Assembly: GCF_024166365.1 (NCBI RefSeq)
Contig: NC_064846.1
Location: 31,393,866-31,457,865 of the forward strand
DNA length: 64,000 nt
Source: Elephas maximus indicus
Lineage: Eukaryota > Chordata > Mammalia > Proboscidea > Elephantidae
Reading direction: 5' to 3'
In this document: positions 1 through 11,700 of the stretch, one piece after another
Position numbering within the stretch: position 1 is the first letter of the stretch
Layout: every line of letters starts with the position of its first letter
Program-made: the position numbers and the translations under genes
The notes under the pieces: generated by a model
Seen by the model: only the letters and a program-made list of their open reading frames with translations
Database searches by the model: none
Told to the model about the DNA's origin: nothing

Positions 1-1560
1 TAGAAAATCATTAAGCTACCTTTCCTGCTTTCAATTATTGTAGCCAAAAGTTAAGGTGCCAGCACCATTTATAGTCTGTGGTAGTTGATTCCTGGATGGT
101 ATTGCTACCACTTGAAATAAGAATTAATGGTTCACCATAAAAATTACATACTGAAAGTGTGCCTCTGAAAACATCTTCCCATTTAGACAACCAAAGAAAA
201 CCCCTTAATTTCAGATGTTGCATATTGATTTTCTTTATGTAATTGTTATTGACTTTAGTCTTCTAATATTATTGTACCTACACTCTAATTAGGGTACTTA
301 GAAATAAGACTGAAATAAGTGATATTTTCCACTGTGCATTCTTCAGCAAGAATGCAACATATGGATTAAACAAATATTTTAAAGAAATCAAAGCCAGAAT
401 ATTTAAATATTGTTCTCTCGGACTGAATTGTTCTAGGGCTCTGGTAACAGCCGCTCAATAAATGCTTGTTCATAAGTGAATTGTTCACAAATCTTTGAAC
501 ATCACTTACCTTCTTTACGTCTCAATTTCTTTACCTATCCCTAGTGTTGGCATAGTTCCTGGAACATAGTAGATGTTCCATAATCACTTGTTGAATTGAA
601 GTGATGTAATTAGTTCCAGGAATAAAGGTTTAAGGGTGTATGAGTGCATGAGTGTGTGTCTTTGTTAACAAAAAGGCATATCTCTTTTAAAATTCTTCAC
701 AAATTATTTGAATAATATAACCTAGGCAACTGTGTAACTGCCCTATAGAGATTGCATGTTCCATTAAAATTGGTCATATTGTCCTTTCGATTGGGCATTC
801 TTAAACTAACAATTTAGTGTGCCTTCTTCCTGATATCCATGTTTGAAACAGAACTTCTCGATCTCATAAGCGAAACTACTAGAAAATTCTGCACTTTCTT
901 GTTGCTTAAATGTGTCTGGTGTATCTCTAAAGTTGAATAAATGCTTTAGGAAATCCACCTACTCTAGGAGCAGTGTATCAGTTCTTAGGGAGCAGAGAAA
1001 AGTGACAGAGCCCTCTGTATTTTGGAATTAGGATGGGAAACTAACTTTCTTGAAGGAATTAAAGGGAGACAGGTGCAGATCAAATGAATCAGGGACACCA
1101 GAGAGCTGTAGAAGATGGATAAGGAAAATGAGAAAGAACGTGAGAGAAAATATAAAGAGGAGGCGATAGAGGAGAGTTTAAAAAAAAATGATTAAACAGA
1201 CTGCCCAATTACCAGGAGAGAAACAAGTTGAGTCTTCTTTCACAGAATCTCTAATTATCAACTGTCCCTTCCCCGCAGTGTCTTCAAAAAGGAGTAACAA
1301 AGAGATAGCTAGAGGGAGATGATCATGGTTTTAAATCCTATATTCCATTTCCATGGCTGTTCTGGATTGTCCATGTCCCGTTCTGCCAGGATTCCGTTTT
1401 CATTAATGAGGTGCCCTTTTCTAAATAGCTGGTCTCAGATTTTTCTCACGTTCAGAGTGTTTCAAAAAAGTGACTGGCCAGATGTTTCTTTTTCCTCCTT
1501 CCAAAACTCTTAGGTGGGGATTGAGGAGGTAACCTGAAAGTCTTTTCCCTTCACAGTTCA
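1..1560. other. AT-rich non-coding DNA, no gene seen
   Basis: No reading frame here resembles a known protein and no recent SINE or L1 is visible. Short stretches near 425-480 and 535-600 resemble the 3' end of L2 or MIR (a 'cagtgcctggcacatagtagg' type tail followed by an A/T-rich run), but both are degraded. The rest looks unique. It forms the left flank of the GC-rich block that begins near 1.6 kb. Confidence 0.6.
535..602 (+). repeat. L2 3'-end fragment (degenerate)
   Basis: The stretch reads as a diverged copy of the L2 tail: 'tagttcctggaacatagtag' is followed by 'cacttgttgaattgaa', matching the usual 'gtgcctggcacatagtaggc...ttgttgaatgaatgaa' arrangement. It is short and old, so MIR is an alternative. 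Confidence 0.5.
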
Positions 1561-1604
1561 GGGTTCAGAGCAGTTCTTAATATGGAATCTTTATTTATTT
1601 ACAG

Positions 1605-1635
1605 ACGCGCGCCCGCGCGCGCACACACACACACA
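1605..1635. repeat. Alternating (CG)n/(CA)n tract, potential Z-DNA
   Basis: About 30 bp of almost perfect purine-pyrimidine alternation, first CG-rich and then CA-rich. It sits at the left edge of the GC-rich block. Such alternation favours the left-handed helix under negative supercoiling; that is known chemistry, while any function here is inferred. Confidence 0.7.
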
Positions 1636-2129
1636 AGCCCAGAGAGTGTGTTTTTGTTTTGTTTCGGAGGAGGGGAGTAGTTTTTAGTAAGGTTCGTTTA
1701 CATACCAGTGACAAGAAACAGGTTTTATAGCCATACCTTCCCCACGGCTATTTAAAAGCCCAACAGAGAAATGGTACTGGAAGCAGTTACTATTCCCCTA
1801 CTGAGTCGGGCTGTCATCTTTTGTTTCTTTGTTGGCAGGGCGGTGGGTCGGGGGCGGTGAGGGAGGAGGCAGGGATCCAAAAGATTCCCGCCTGAAGCTG
1901 AAGACGATATTGGAAACTGGGAGATGGGAATAAACGTGCTCTCGATTTCCCGATTCCTCTCCAGAGAGTGTTCAGCTCGGTGTATTTCCTCCCCCTTGGT
2001 GGTGTGATGGGCTTGCAATGCTTCCCCTGCAAATACCTGTATCAAAAGCCGGGAAGATGGAAACACAAGGTTCCTAGATCTCCCCCTGGCGCCACCCTAT
2101 ACTATCTCTCTTCCGGAGACCAAATCCGG

Positions 2130-3240
2130 TCCCCTGCTCAGGAGCGCGGCGACCAGCCTGCCCAGAAGCCGTCTTATGGCAGCAGCCGCTACCCAGGGAG
2201 GGTAACTGTTGGAAGCTTTGGTGCTCGCCCGCCGCGCCGAGAGCAACTCTGCCGGGTAATTAGCGCCAACCCAGGCTCCAAACGTGCCTTACTGCAACCC
2301 CTAGCGGGCTCCCAACTCAGCAGTCGCTTCTTGCTTTCCTGTCCCTGCTCTTGCAGAGGAAAATTACAAGCGTGCGTGCACAGACACATCCACAAACGTC
2401 CTTCTTTCTGCACTCAAGAAAACCACCTATAAACGTCCATCGCCCAAAGAAGGCTCTACTCTTTGCGCTCTTTTCTTTACCTCGAGGTTAGCAGCCCCTG
2501 GGAACAGACCCGGGACTCACCCGCTGCTCGGTGCGCCCCCTACCTGCTTAGGGCTGGAGTGGCGCTGGGGGAAGGGGACCCGGGAGTCGGCCAGACTCCG
2601 GTTTCTCCAGTGCGTGCAGCTCCCCTGGCTCGGCATTTGGTATCTCCCACGGTCTTGCTCTCGCTGGGAAGGGGAAGGCGGGTGTGGGCGTCGCCGACGC
2701 CCTTCCTGGAACCGAAGCCTGCTCCAAGCGGGCGCCAATGCTTCCCACTTCAGAATCACCTTGGGCACAGCCATGCAGATGTTGGCGGCTAGGCAGTGCC
2801 TTCAAGCGAGGCGCCCCAAGTCCCGAGCATGCCCAGTCGGACTCCTAAGGCTCCCGAAGCGAGTTTCTGGGCGTACACATTCCGTTTTCTCCGCTTTTTC
2901 GAGGAAGCTGAAGCGGGTGGGAAGGGAGTGATCCGGGGCTGGGGGCAGCGCGCCGGGTTAACCGGTACGCTCTCACAGGCTTGGCTAGGTGAGGGGCGGG
3001 TTCGGTGGAGAGCCCAGGGGCCGGCGGCCAGGCGGGGTAAGGCCCGGAGTGCTAGGTCCCCTGCCATGGGGACGTCGTCAGTGTTGACCTGACGCGCCAC
3101 CAGGAGGCTGCGTGGGGGCCGCACGCCGGGGTCAAACTGCCAGTGGGAGGCGGTCGGCTGTGCTCTACCACAGCCAAACGCACCAGAGCTCGCGGGTCAC
3201 TTCCGCACCGTAATCCCGGGCTTCTGGGTAGCCTGGGCTT
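2130..3240. promoter_or_regulatory. CpG-rich block 1
   Basis: Base composition changes from AT-rich flank to GC-rich with many intact CpG dinucleotides (for example around 2220-2240, 2690-2740, 2930-3130). Reading frames here overlap on both strands and none resembles a known protein, as expected from the lack of AT-rich stop codons. CpG preserved in a mammal usually means an unmethylated germline CpG island, so this is probably regulatory. Boundaries are by eye. Confidence 0.7.
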
Positions 3241-3407
3241 TTCTGGAAGACGGGGAGAGGGGAAAAGGAGGACCTCAAACAATTGCACTCTCTCTCCCTC
3301 CCTTTTTTTTTTTTGCCGAAGTTCTACTGGCAAGAGACTTAGCATTCTTTCTAAGTCAGTCCTGAGGCTTTGCACATCGCAGCGTGCTAAGTGAGCAGCA
3401 CTCCCTT

Positions 3408-3452
3408 TTTGTGTGTGTGCTCTGTGTGTCTGTGTGCGCGCCCGCGTGTGTA
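3408..3452. repeat. (TG)n/(CG)n alternating tract
   Basis: A run of TG dinucleotides interrupted by TCTG and followed by CGCGCCCGCGTGTG. It is the second of three alternating purine-pyrimidine tracts inside the GC-rich block. Confidence 0.65.
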
Positions 3453-3627
3453 TCATGGCTAAGACAAACCATCCCAGGTTGATCCTGAGGTTGACAAACA
3501 CTCCTCCGGACCACCACTCCCAGCGCACCTCACCCTCGGAAGAAAATAATAAAAGCTAGTCCTGCGTTGCCCCTGGCCAAGAGCCTACGTACGAAACCTA
3601 ATTTTTAATGGTTCATATTTCCAACCT

Positions 3628-3778
3628 CAGCTCTCCCCTTCTCTCTGCCCATTCTCTAACACCCTGAGCTTCCACAACCTCGACTTTCCTTCCTCTGCCC
3701 GCTACCTGCTCCTTCAATCCTCATCCTCCTGCTCCTCCCCCACTTTCACCCCTCCACCTCCCGCCCTCCCCGTCTCAG
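3628..3778. repeat. Polypyrimidine-rich tract
   Basis: About 150 bp strongly enriched in C and T on the + strand, with repeated CTCC, TCCTC and CCTCC words, immediately left of the candidate promoter. It may be a GA-factor or triplex-prone element; function is inferred. An A17 run follows at about 3813-3829. Confidence 0.6.
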
Positions 3779-3889
3779 CTGCGGCTAAAACCTGGAGTCT
3801 TGGGGAAAAAGGAAAAAAAAAAAAAAAAACCCTCAGCTGTGGAGCTGTCAAACCGGGCATGCTCAGTAGACAGGGCAGGTTTTTTGGTC

Positions 3890-4445
3890 TCGAGTAGCGG
3901 AGAAACATTTTTTGCACCACCGCGACCAGCCTTAGAGCGCGGCGGCGGCGGCCACGGCAACATCAGCGCAGCCATCAGCGGTGCAGACGCCCAGCAGCCA
4001 GGAGCGCGGCGGGCTCGGGCTCAGCCCGGAGTTACCCTCCGAGTGCCCTGGGGGCTGAGCTTACCCCTTCTGCTCGCACTCACACGCACACACACTCACA
4101 CAGACACACGCGCGCGCACACGCACCTCTCTCACTCGCACACACATACGACCCCAGGCGCAGACACCTTCCCGGCAGCGGTCGCCCGCTGGCGCCGGAGG
4201 AGCCAGGTTCGGTTCCTGCCCTCGGCGGCCACCGGCTGAGAGCACCGCCACCACCACCAGAGGAAAGCGATGCGGGGGCCTGATCCGCAGCTCGAACAGT
4301 AATGTGGATTTACAGTCGCTTCCCTCAGGAGTCGGCCAAGGCACCCCAACTCCCCGGCACCGGCAGCGCCCGGCTGGGCTGAGCACCTGGAGAGGGGGCG
4401 GAGGGCTGCACCTGGGGACGCTAGCGAAACTTGCTTCTGGACTAG
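3890..4445 (+). other. Candidate non-coding first exon of an unidentified gene
   Basis: The stretch has the character of a brain- or development-type 5'UTR: CGG repeats, a CA/CG-rich run, CCGCCACCACCACC at about 4245, and an end at AG|GTAGGT (4444-4451), which fits a U2 splice donor. The AUG at 4270 opens only a 10-codon frame ending at 4302, so it would act as an upstream ORF. A longer open frame (3800-4528) runs through the same GC-rich DNA but has repetitive composition and resembles no protein I know. Neither transcription start nor strand is proven by sequence alone. Confidence 0.35.
4081..4143. repeat. CA/CG-rich alternating tract inside candidate exon
   Basis: Roughly 60 bp of CACA and CGCG dinucleotides with a few TC breaks. 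It is the third alternating tract in the GC-rich block and would be transcribed if the candidate exon is real. Confidence 0.65.
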
Positions 4446-5359
4446 GTAGGTGCGTTTCTCCGGGCCCTCACCTCTTTCCCACTTGCTCCCACCAACCACC
4501 CTTCACCTCCCACCCCAAGGACTCCTAGCGAACTTCGCCCGGAGGCTGCAGGCGGCGGATGGCGGCTCTTGGCTGTAAGCGGCCGGCTGCGTCCGCTCTG
4601 GGAGCCCTGCCCGAGGTGGCAAAGCTTCTGCCTCCTTCCACCCGCGGTCTTCGCTGGCCCTAGGGCTCTGGACCGCCCGACGGAGATGGGAGGTCTTCCT
4701 TGGCCGCAGTTCAGGCTTCCAGCGGCCCCTGGAGGCGCTGCCCTTCGAGGAGGGCTCCTTGGGCTCCTCGGGTGGCACTCTTGCCAGTCAACTCCGCCGG
4801 TTCCGAGAGGGGTGCCCCTCGCCTGGGCTCTAGCTCAGAGCCCTGGCGCTCTAACAAGTGGACCTGGAAGCTCAGGGAGGGGGTTTCGGTCCGAGAAGAG
4901 AGAAGGGGCGCCTCTCGCCCAGCATCCCTCCCACCTGCAGCGTCCGCCCCGGGGCTCGGCCGCCCGGGTCCAGCTCCCGCAGTTTCCCTGAGAGAAGATG
5001 CCCAGGGGCTAGGACGCACTTTAGTACCTGTCTGCTTCTGAATTCCTCTTTGAACCTCACTCAGGGAGCCCAGGTTGAGGGTGGTGGTGACTCCAGGACC
5101 GTCTTCCAACCTACCACGTCGGGGGCCCAACCCGATGCGTCCTCCCTGTTATACCCCAATCTTTGTCAAAAGAGACAGTTTTTACGCGGCAGTCGTTGCT
5201 GTGGGATCCGTCGGTGTTGGCTTTAACCACGCGCACAGGTGCGCGGGTTTGTGGGTTTTCGCACTTCGCTCTGGTCACTGGGATCCAGCAGCGGCCAACA
5301 CATCTCCTGCCGAGCGCCAAGCATCAGCTAGGCACGCCTGGAGAAATGTAACCTTACAG

Positions 5360-5376
5360 CCCCCCCCCCACCCCCT
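5360..5376. repeat. Poly-C tract
   Basis: A C-rich homopolymer broken by a single A, near the right edge of the CpG-rich DNA. Its length is likely to vary between individuals and to be error-prone in assemblies. Confidence 0.8.
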
Positions 5377-5759
5377 TCCATAAGGGGCTGATTGCCAAGT
5401 CAGTTTGTAGGGTGCTTTTCCTAGAGGTGGAGAAGGCGAGGCTGTTAGCGCGGCTTGGTGAATGGATATGTTTGCAGTCAGGAGTGTATTTTAAACATTT
5501 CGGCGAACCCATTGCAGCCGGTTGTTTACAATTGCGGAGACAGACGATCTCACCCTACTAGTAGATGTCTCGACGTCTCTTTTGCCACTGGGAGAGTACG
5601 GGCGGGGGCTGGTACGGTTTGCAGCTCGTACTCCGTACTCGCCCTAGGCGGCTTTGGGTTTAGCCGATCTGCAACCACTGGTACTGGGAATATGCTAATA
5701 TGGGTGGAAAAAACTCTACGTCTTCAATACGGAGCAAATGGTCAGGAGACGCCCTAAAC

Positions 5760-8700
5760 TTTCTCATTTTTTTCCTGGGTTGCTAACACTGAGGTGGCCC
5801 GAAAAAATACAAAGATAAGTTCCTGGTGCCACAGAAGGGAAATTAATGGCCATTCAATTTTAGAAACCAATAGGAAACGAAATAGCCCAGTGGATTCTAA
5901 TAGGTACTGTTAGGTTAACACCTAATTGATCGTGTTTGTGGTAACTAAGCTTCATAGGCAGCTCTCTTGAATTTTAGATTGCTGTTCTGTGATTAAAATT
6001 AACAAGCTAGGTGTACTGTACTGTGAGAATAAATCACTGCTACTGTTTGGGGAAGACATTGCAAATGTCTGCTCCAGTATTATCTTTTGGCTGAAATATC
6101 CCAGTCCATATTCCTAGTCTGAAGCCTTCTGAACTGGCAACTCCAGTGCTGCCAAGAAAGAGTATAACCTAACAGGGAAAGGCTTTTAAAAATTTTTTTA
6201 AATGAAAAGGTGAGCTACAGCTTTAACTTCTGCTTCCTGATTACCAGCATTTGCTTACTTGGTCTCCCTCCACCCCTTGCTCTTCATGCTTGCAAGGTGG
6301 GGGAAAAATTAATTTTCATAAGGTGCAGCCTGACACTTAAAACAAGTAACTGGAAAAGCAGAATCTCCGTTTTGCCAGTTTTGCCCAAGTTCCTAAGATT
6401 TGTGATGTGTTTTAATAATCTACTATTGCAAAGTTCTTTTAAGGCTAGTTAAGAGCTTTCATGTTTGGCAAAGTAATGTTGGAACATTTTAGGAATAATA
6501 AAAGAAGGTCACAAGATGGATTTGAAAAGGTTCAGGTAACGTCTAAAAGTAATCCACTCTCTAAATGTTATTGGAAAGTTTTCAGGTTGTCCCCCAGAAT
6601 GTTTTGGAAAAAACAGGTGTTTCTGGAAAACACTCTATGAGTAAATGTTAATATTTGCTTAATAAAACTAATAAAGTACAGTGCCTAGAGCAATGCCTGA
6701 CACACAGGAGAAAACAAGTAGTTTTGAACACATGAATTAGTAATTGCCATTTGTTATAGGCCCTAGTTATGAATTAGGAACGGTCATGTCATTTGACAAA
6801 ATATACAGCAGGGCTGAAAAAAAGAATGTTTTGCAGCATCATTGAGCTGTGAGGGTGATGAAGTAAGCTTCCAAATAATCACATAGGTGTGTTACGAAAT
6901 AAAATCAGATGATATATAACGATCATCTAATCGAAAGGCCTAATTTGAAGTCTGAATCACCTAAAGGTCTCCGTGTCTCAGTTCGGCTCTGATCTGTGTC
7001 AGTAACGCGGATATATGCTCGTAATCATAATCACTGTTCCTTTCTCATGCCTTTAACACAAAGATTCTTGTTGAAGCAGAATAGTCCAGCATTCAAGTTT
7101 ATTCTGTGCAATATTACTTTAAGTTGCTACACTGCAAAATATCCTTTTGATGTGTTGCTCCTGAAAACAGGAGACTTAATGGAACTTTATTTCCATGAAA
7201 GTCTTTAAAATTTGGAAGTGGTAAGCAGGTTCAGTGTTAATAAACATTGCAGAAAAAAATTTCCCATTTTATGTTAGAATTCTAATTGTAGGCAGTTAGA
7301 ATTCCTGTAATTTTTGTTTGAAACTTGCTTTTCCGGGCAAGCCCATCAGTTTTCGATTTAAGTATAGTAATCAAGTGTTTGATATAAATGATTAATAAAT
7401 TCCCTTTGGTTTTCCCAACCAAGTTAATTTATTAATATCTATCTACTTGTCTATGTACTTACTTACTGAATGACCTGAGATCAAAAAAGGACCAGTATTT
7501 CAAATATCTGACTCAGTGATTACTCTTTCAGAGAATATTTTTTTCTTAGAGTCGTCACATTTGTTTGCACACACACGTACACACACACATGCTTAGACGC
7601 AATCTCATGTGGACACCAAGCATTGCATAGAAAACATATATGATCATTTCATTAAAATTATATATATTTCTTGAAATCATCAGTTTTAATGTCAAAAGTA
7701 ATAATCCAGACATCCTAAAAAAAATGAAAAACTTCCCATCGCCCACCATTTGGAACAAAGGTTTGAACTGGATCCCTAGCACAACTACAGGCAGATGAAA
7801 TGATGAAATATATTATAAGAGATAGTATTTAACAATTGAGATCAACAGCATACACCCTTAGCTGGAAATGTAGCTGCTGATTATAAAAATGATTAGGAAC
7901 CAAATTTCAAAACAGTTCCTCAGTTCCCATATATGATAAAAAAAATATATAGCTTGCTTTAAATCATTCAGATTCTGAGTATTAGATTAGATCACTATTT
8001 TGAATGGAAATTACTAATTTTTTTTTCCTTCTCCTAGAAGGTAAAACGTTATTCTGAATCCGGGCTTAATATACTATTTCTATTCCTTTCTGTTTTCCAT
8101 TGATTTTTAGAACTGAGAAAAGAAAAATATCAAATAGAACCAGCTAAAACTGTGCTTAGTTGGAGCAGGTAAATGCTATAAAAGGCTCCACACAGCTTTC
8201 AATTCTACCTAACAACCTTCATGGCCCAACCGTAGGCGTCTTCTTCAGTATGTGGTGCTCTGTTATGACAATTTATATAATGTAGAGAGATTTTGTAGTT
8301 TTCTAGACGTGCTGTGGTACAATTCAGCAAGACCAATGAAATTGCTTACATTTGGAACCCATGAAAAAATAGGGATGAGGAAATTGGAAGAAATATGATG
8401 GCATAAACTGAAAATTATTGTTTAACACCGTTTCCATCAATTGTACTGGTAAAATTTCTGTACATTCTGTAACCAAACTAGTTTTAATTAGAAACAGTAA
8501 ATATTTTTACTTTTAAGGTAGAGTCCAATAAATAAAGCCAATTAAATTCTTATGTAACTTCACAACTCATTTCTTGACCTGAAAGTATGATCTTGAATAA
8601 TTTACAACTTAAAAAAATATATTTATTCTGAATTTTACTTCCTGTCTAAGCCTCCACTTTAGGTAAACAATAGCATATGGTGAAACATGCATATATGCCA

Positions 8701-11700
8701 ACTAACCACTACCTCTTGGACGATGTTTTTAATGTGATGTCATGATTTTGAAATCTTGGGTTCTCTGCCCCTGCCCTACTCTAACTGCGTGAGTGAAGAA
8801 GTTAATTGGAAAATGGACACAAGAAACTGTGTTAAATAATCTCTTTATATCAGTGGATCTTCCTCTGTGAAGCTCTTACTCAGAGCCTTCATATCTGCGT
8901 TTATGGTAGGTATGTGCCAAGATTAATCTTTTTTCTGGGTACTTATGACAGGTCTCTATGGCTGTATCTAAGTGACACCCAAATATGTGAGTGAAAAGTT
9001 CCGTCAACCATCCAGCTGTTTGGGGTGATACAAACAAACATCTGGTTGGTTGAGAGAATTTTTTACTTAGTCTCTGGATGTTTCGGAGTCATTTAACAGG
9101 CTGATGGATCTTAATATTTCTCTTTGTCAGAAAAGAAAGAAAAATGAAATAAAACGTGAAAATACATGTAGAGTATCTTAAACATTCTTTGACTTCTATA
9201 TGTGCATAGCGAACTGAATAACATACTGCATCTACAGTCTTCTATGAAATGTATAAGAAGATGTTGCTTGCATCCCAACAATTACAAAAACAGAAACACT
9301 CCGGCATTTTCAACACCTTCTCACCTTCTTACAATTTCCTATACCTTCATTTCCACCGATTCTTCTACTGCCATGGAAACCTGATGGGACAGACAGCTGG
9401 GAGTCACTAATTCAGAATGAGAACCTGCTTGCTAATTTAATTTCATGCCAGCCTGTTGGTTCCTGAAAGTAACTGTAAAAGGCTGGGGAATTGAACTTGT
9501 GAGAAATAAATGATTAAGCAGAACAAAAATCAGTGTCATCTCTTGTCATTTTCTGAAGACCTTACTGCAGCCCTTTGTCCTTACTCAAGCAATTTTTAAA
9601 AAATAATCACAGAGATAGAAGTTTGTTTTGTGCATTCCTGTTGATGTTTACGCATGTGCTAGAGCTTTTGTGTTCTGTGAGGATATCCACAGCTGTAAAA
9701 TAGTTTTGTAACAGCTATTGCATTAAGAAAATATGTTCTTTCAAATTATGACTTTGTAGACTTTGAAGAAACCTAGTTAGCGATCACAGTAAAATTAAAT
9801 ATAAATGATGCTTAAATTTTCCCGTAGGATTGGTAATTTTTCCTTTTCAAATATAAAAACAATTTTATTAAAACATCTCTGTCCCATTTTTTTTTAATTA
9901 CAGAGACCAAATGGATTTGAATACATTTATTTGAAATCTGTAAAATGCTCATTTTTCCAGCCACCATGAAACATACTGATTGTTTTAATTTAGGTGACTA
10001 AGTTTGTCAGTTGATAAGTAGTCAACAATGAGGAAATTGCTTTTTAATTTTTCTCATATTGTGTTGTAACCTTTTTGTGGTTGGTTATAACTTATGGAAT
10101 TGAATTTTGGACTTACAAACTCTATAAGCTCAGTTGCAATGCATATTAAGCTTTCTACAATACCATCTATAGGTCCTGAGAAACTAGTATTTTTTCGGTG
10201 GATTTATAGCTTTAAATGAATTTCTGCACTATGGCTAAGAAAGAGCAATTCCCTGAAAAGATTTTGGTAATGAAAAAAAGAATGTGTGTGTGTTTATAGA
10301 TACATTTTTCTGTTTTTATATTCTATTTTTTGTGCTTTTAAGGTGACTAAAAAAAACATAAATAAGTAAATAACCCAGACAGAATTATTAATGATCAAAT
10401 GAGATAGTGGCTTTAAAGTTTCGGAGAGGTAATATATGCATTGTAGGGAATGTTGAAGATATCAGTATAGACTTGTTGGGTGTTGGTTTGCATATACCTT
10501 GTGAACTGGTTTATTTTTGTTATTTGAACTTTATCTGTGTGATACAAATTATGAGTCGAACATGAAAAAGTCAATCACTACTGTAGAACGTAGAGATTTT
10601 CTAACATTTGCATTTTTTGTGTCAGGTTGATTTCCTCTGGCCTTTCAACAAATGCTTGGCATTTGGATGAACAATGAAAAAAATTCAATCATCTGGATGA
10701 CTTCAAATATCTGATGACTAAATTTTTCATTGTCCATACAAATGCTCAGTGTTTATGAAGTCATAGCCTCCGTTTCCCTTTTTGAAATTACCATATATTT
10801 ACTTTTCAATTGTTTTGCCATTTAGCTAAACCCAACCCCAGTGCTGTCCAGTCGGCACTGTAAATATTCAAGATGCTGATCAAGATATATACCTTTAATT
10901 GTCAGTAGAATTCCTATCTGGTTATTTCAAAGGAAATTCATTTTCATGTTAATTTTTGGAATTACATTTCAGTATTTTTAGTGGCCTATTTTTTTTTTAT
11001 ATGAATGAGGGTTTTTAAAGCAACCAAAATAAAAGTATATGGGTATGAGTTTGTATACTTCACGGAAGGTCTGATCACTGGTTAAGGTCAAGGAGAAAAT
11101 TTCTCTGTTGTATGGTTTTGTAAAATTGGTGGATTTTTTTGGTTTGGTTTTTTATAAGTGTGTGCATTACCTCCAATGCTTCAATCTGGTTTAGACACCT
11201 GTCAAAGAGAAGGTACCGAATTAGAGGGACAATTGGTTTATTAGATATTGCAATCCCTGTGTCCCAGTTGCATATAGACATTTTAAGAAAACTCTCCAGT
11301 TGTTCAGAGAAATTAGAAAAAGATACTGCAGATGGCCTATCTCAATAATCCAGGTTTTTTTTTTCAGGTACATTTAAAATTAAATGTCCTAAGAGATGAT
11401 TAATTCAGGAAAGTTATTGATAATGAACTCATCTTATGCTACACATCCTTTGCACCTATGATGATGCCTTATTAAAGGTGTCTTAATCTTGCTAATTACC
11501 ACCTGTGTTTAAATATAGAGGTGTATAAATACACTACAACCACCCAGTGGCTGGAAGCCTTCTAAACCAGAAATGTTGGCTATGTTCCTAGCGAACTCAA
11601 TTCCTATCAACAAAATGTTTCTGATCAACATTTTGAATTTCTACTCTGCACATTACCCTTCCTTTGCCATTAATGGTTTTTGTTTTTAAAGCTGCTCTGC

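Larger units (their letters stand above)
3850..5330. promoter_or_regulatory. CpG-rich block 2, probable promoter
   Basis: The densest CpG region of the window. It contains GCGGCGGCGGCGG at about 3940, a CACG/CGCG tract at 4081-4143 and long GC-rich runs to about 5300. No TATA box is obvious at the left edge. E-box words (CAGCTG) occur near 3776 and 3834, and a GGGCATGCTCAG word near 3855 resembles half of an NRF1 site. It fits a TATA-less CpG-island promoter. Direction is uncertain and bidirectional activity is possible. Confidence 0.7.

Noticed and set aside
3800..4528. 242-codon + strand open frame in the CpG block as a protein gene
   Set aside because: The composition is driven by GC richness and CA/CG repeats (runs of Arg, Thr, His and Pro), no domain is recognisable, and overlapping long frames exist on the other strand. 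It is better explained as UTR/promoter DNA.
1968..5383. Many other 70-160-codon frames on both strands of the GC-rich block
   Set aside because: Stop codons are rare in GC-rich DNA. The frames overlap in several phases, have no family resemblance and no splice or start context that singles one out.
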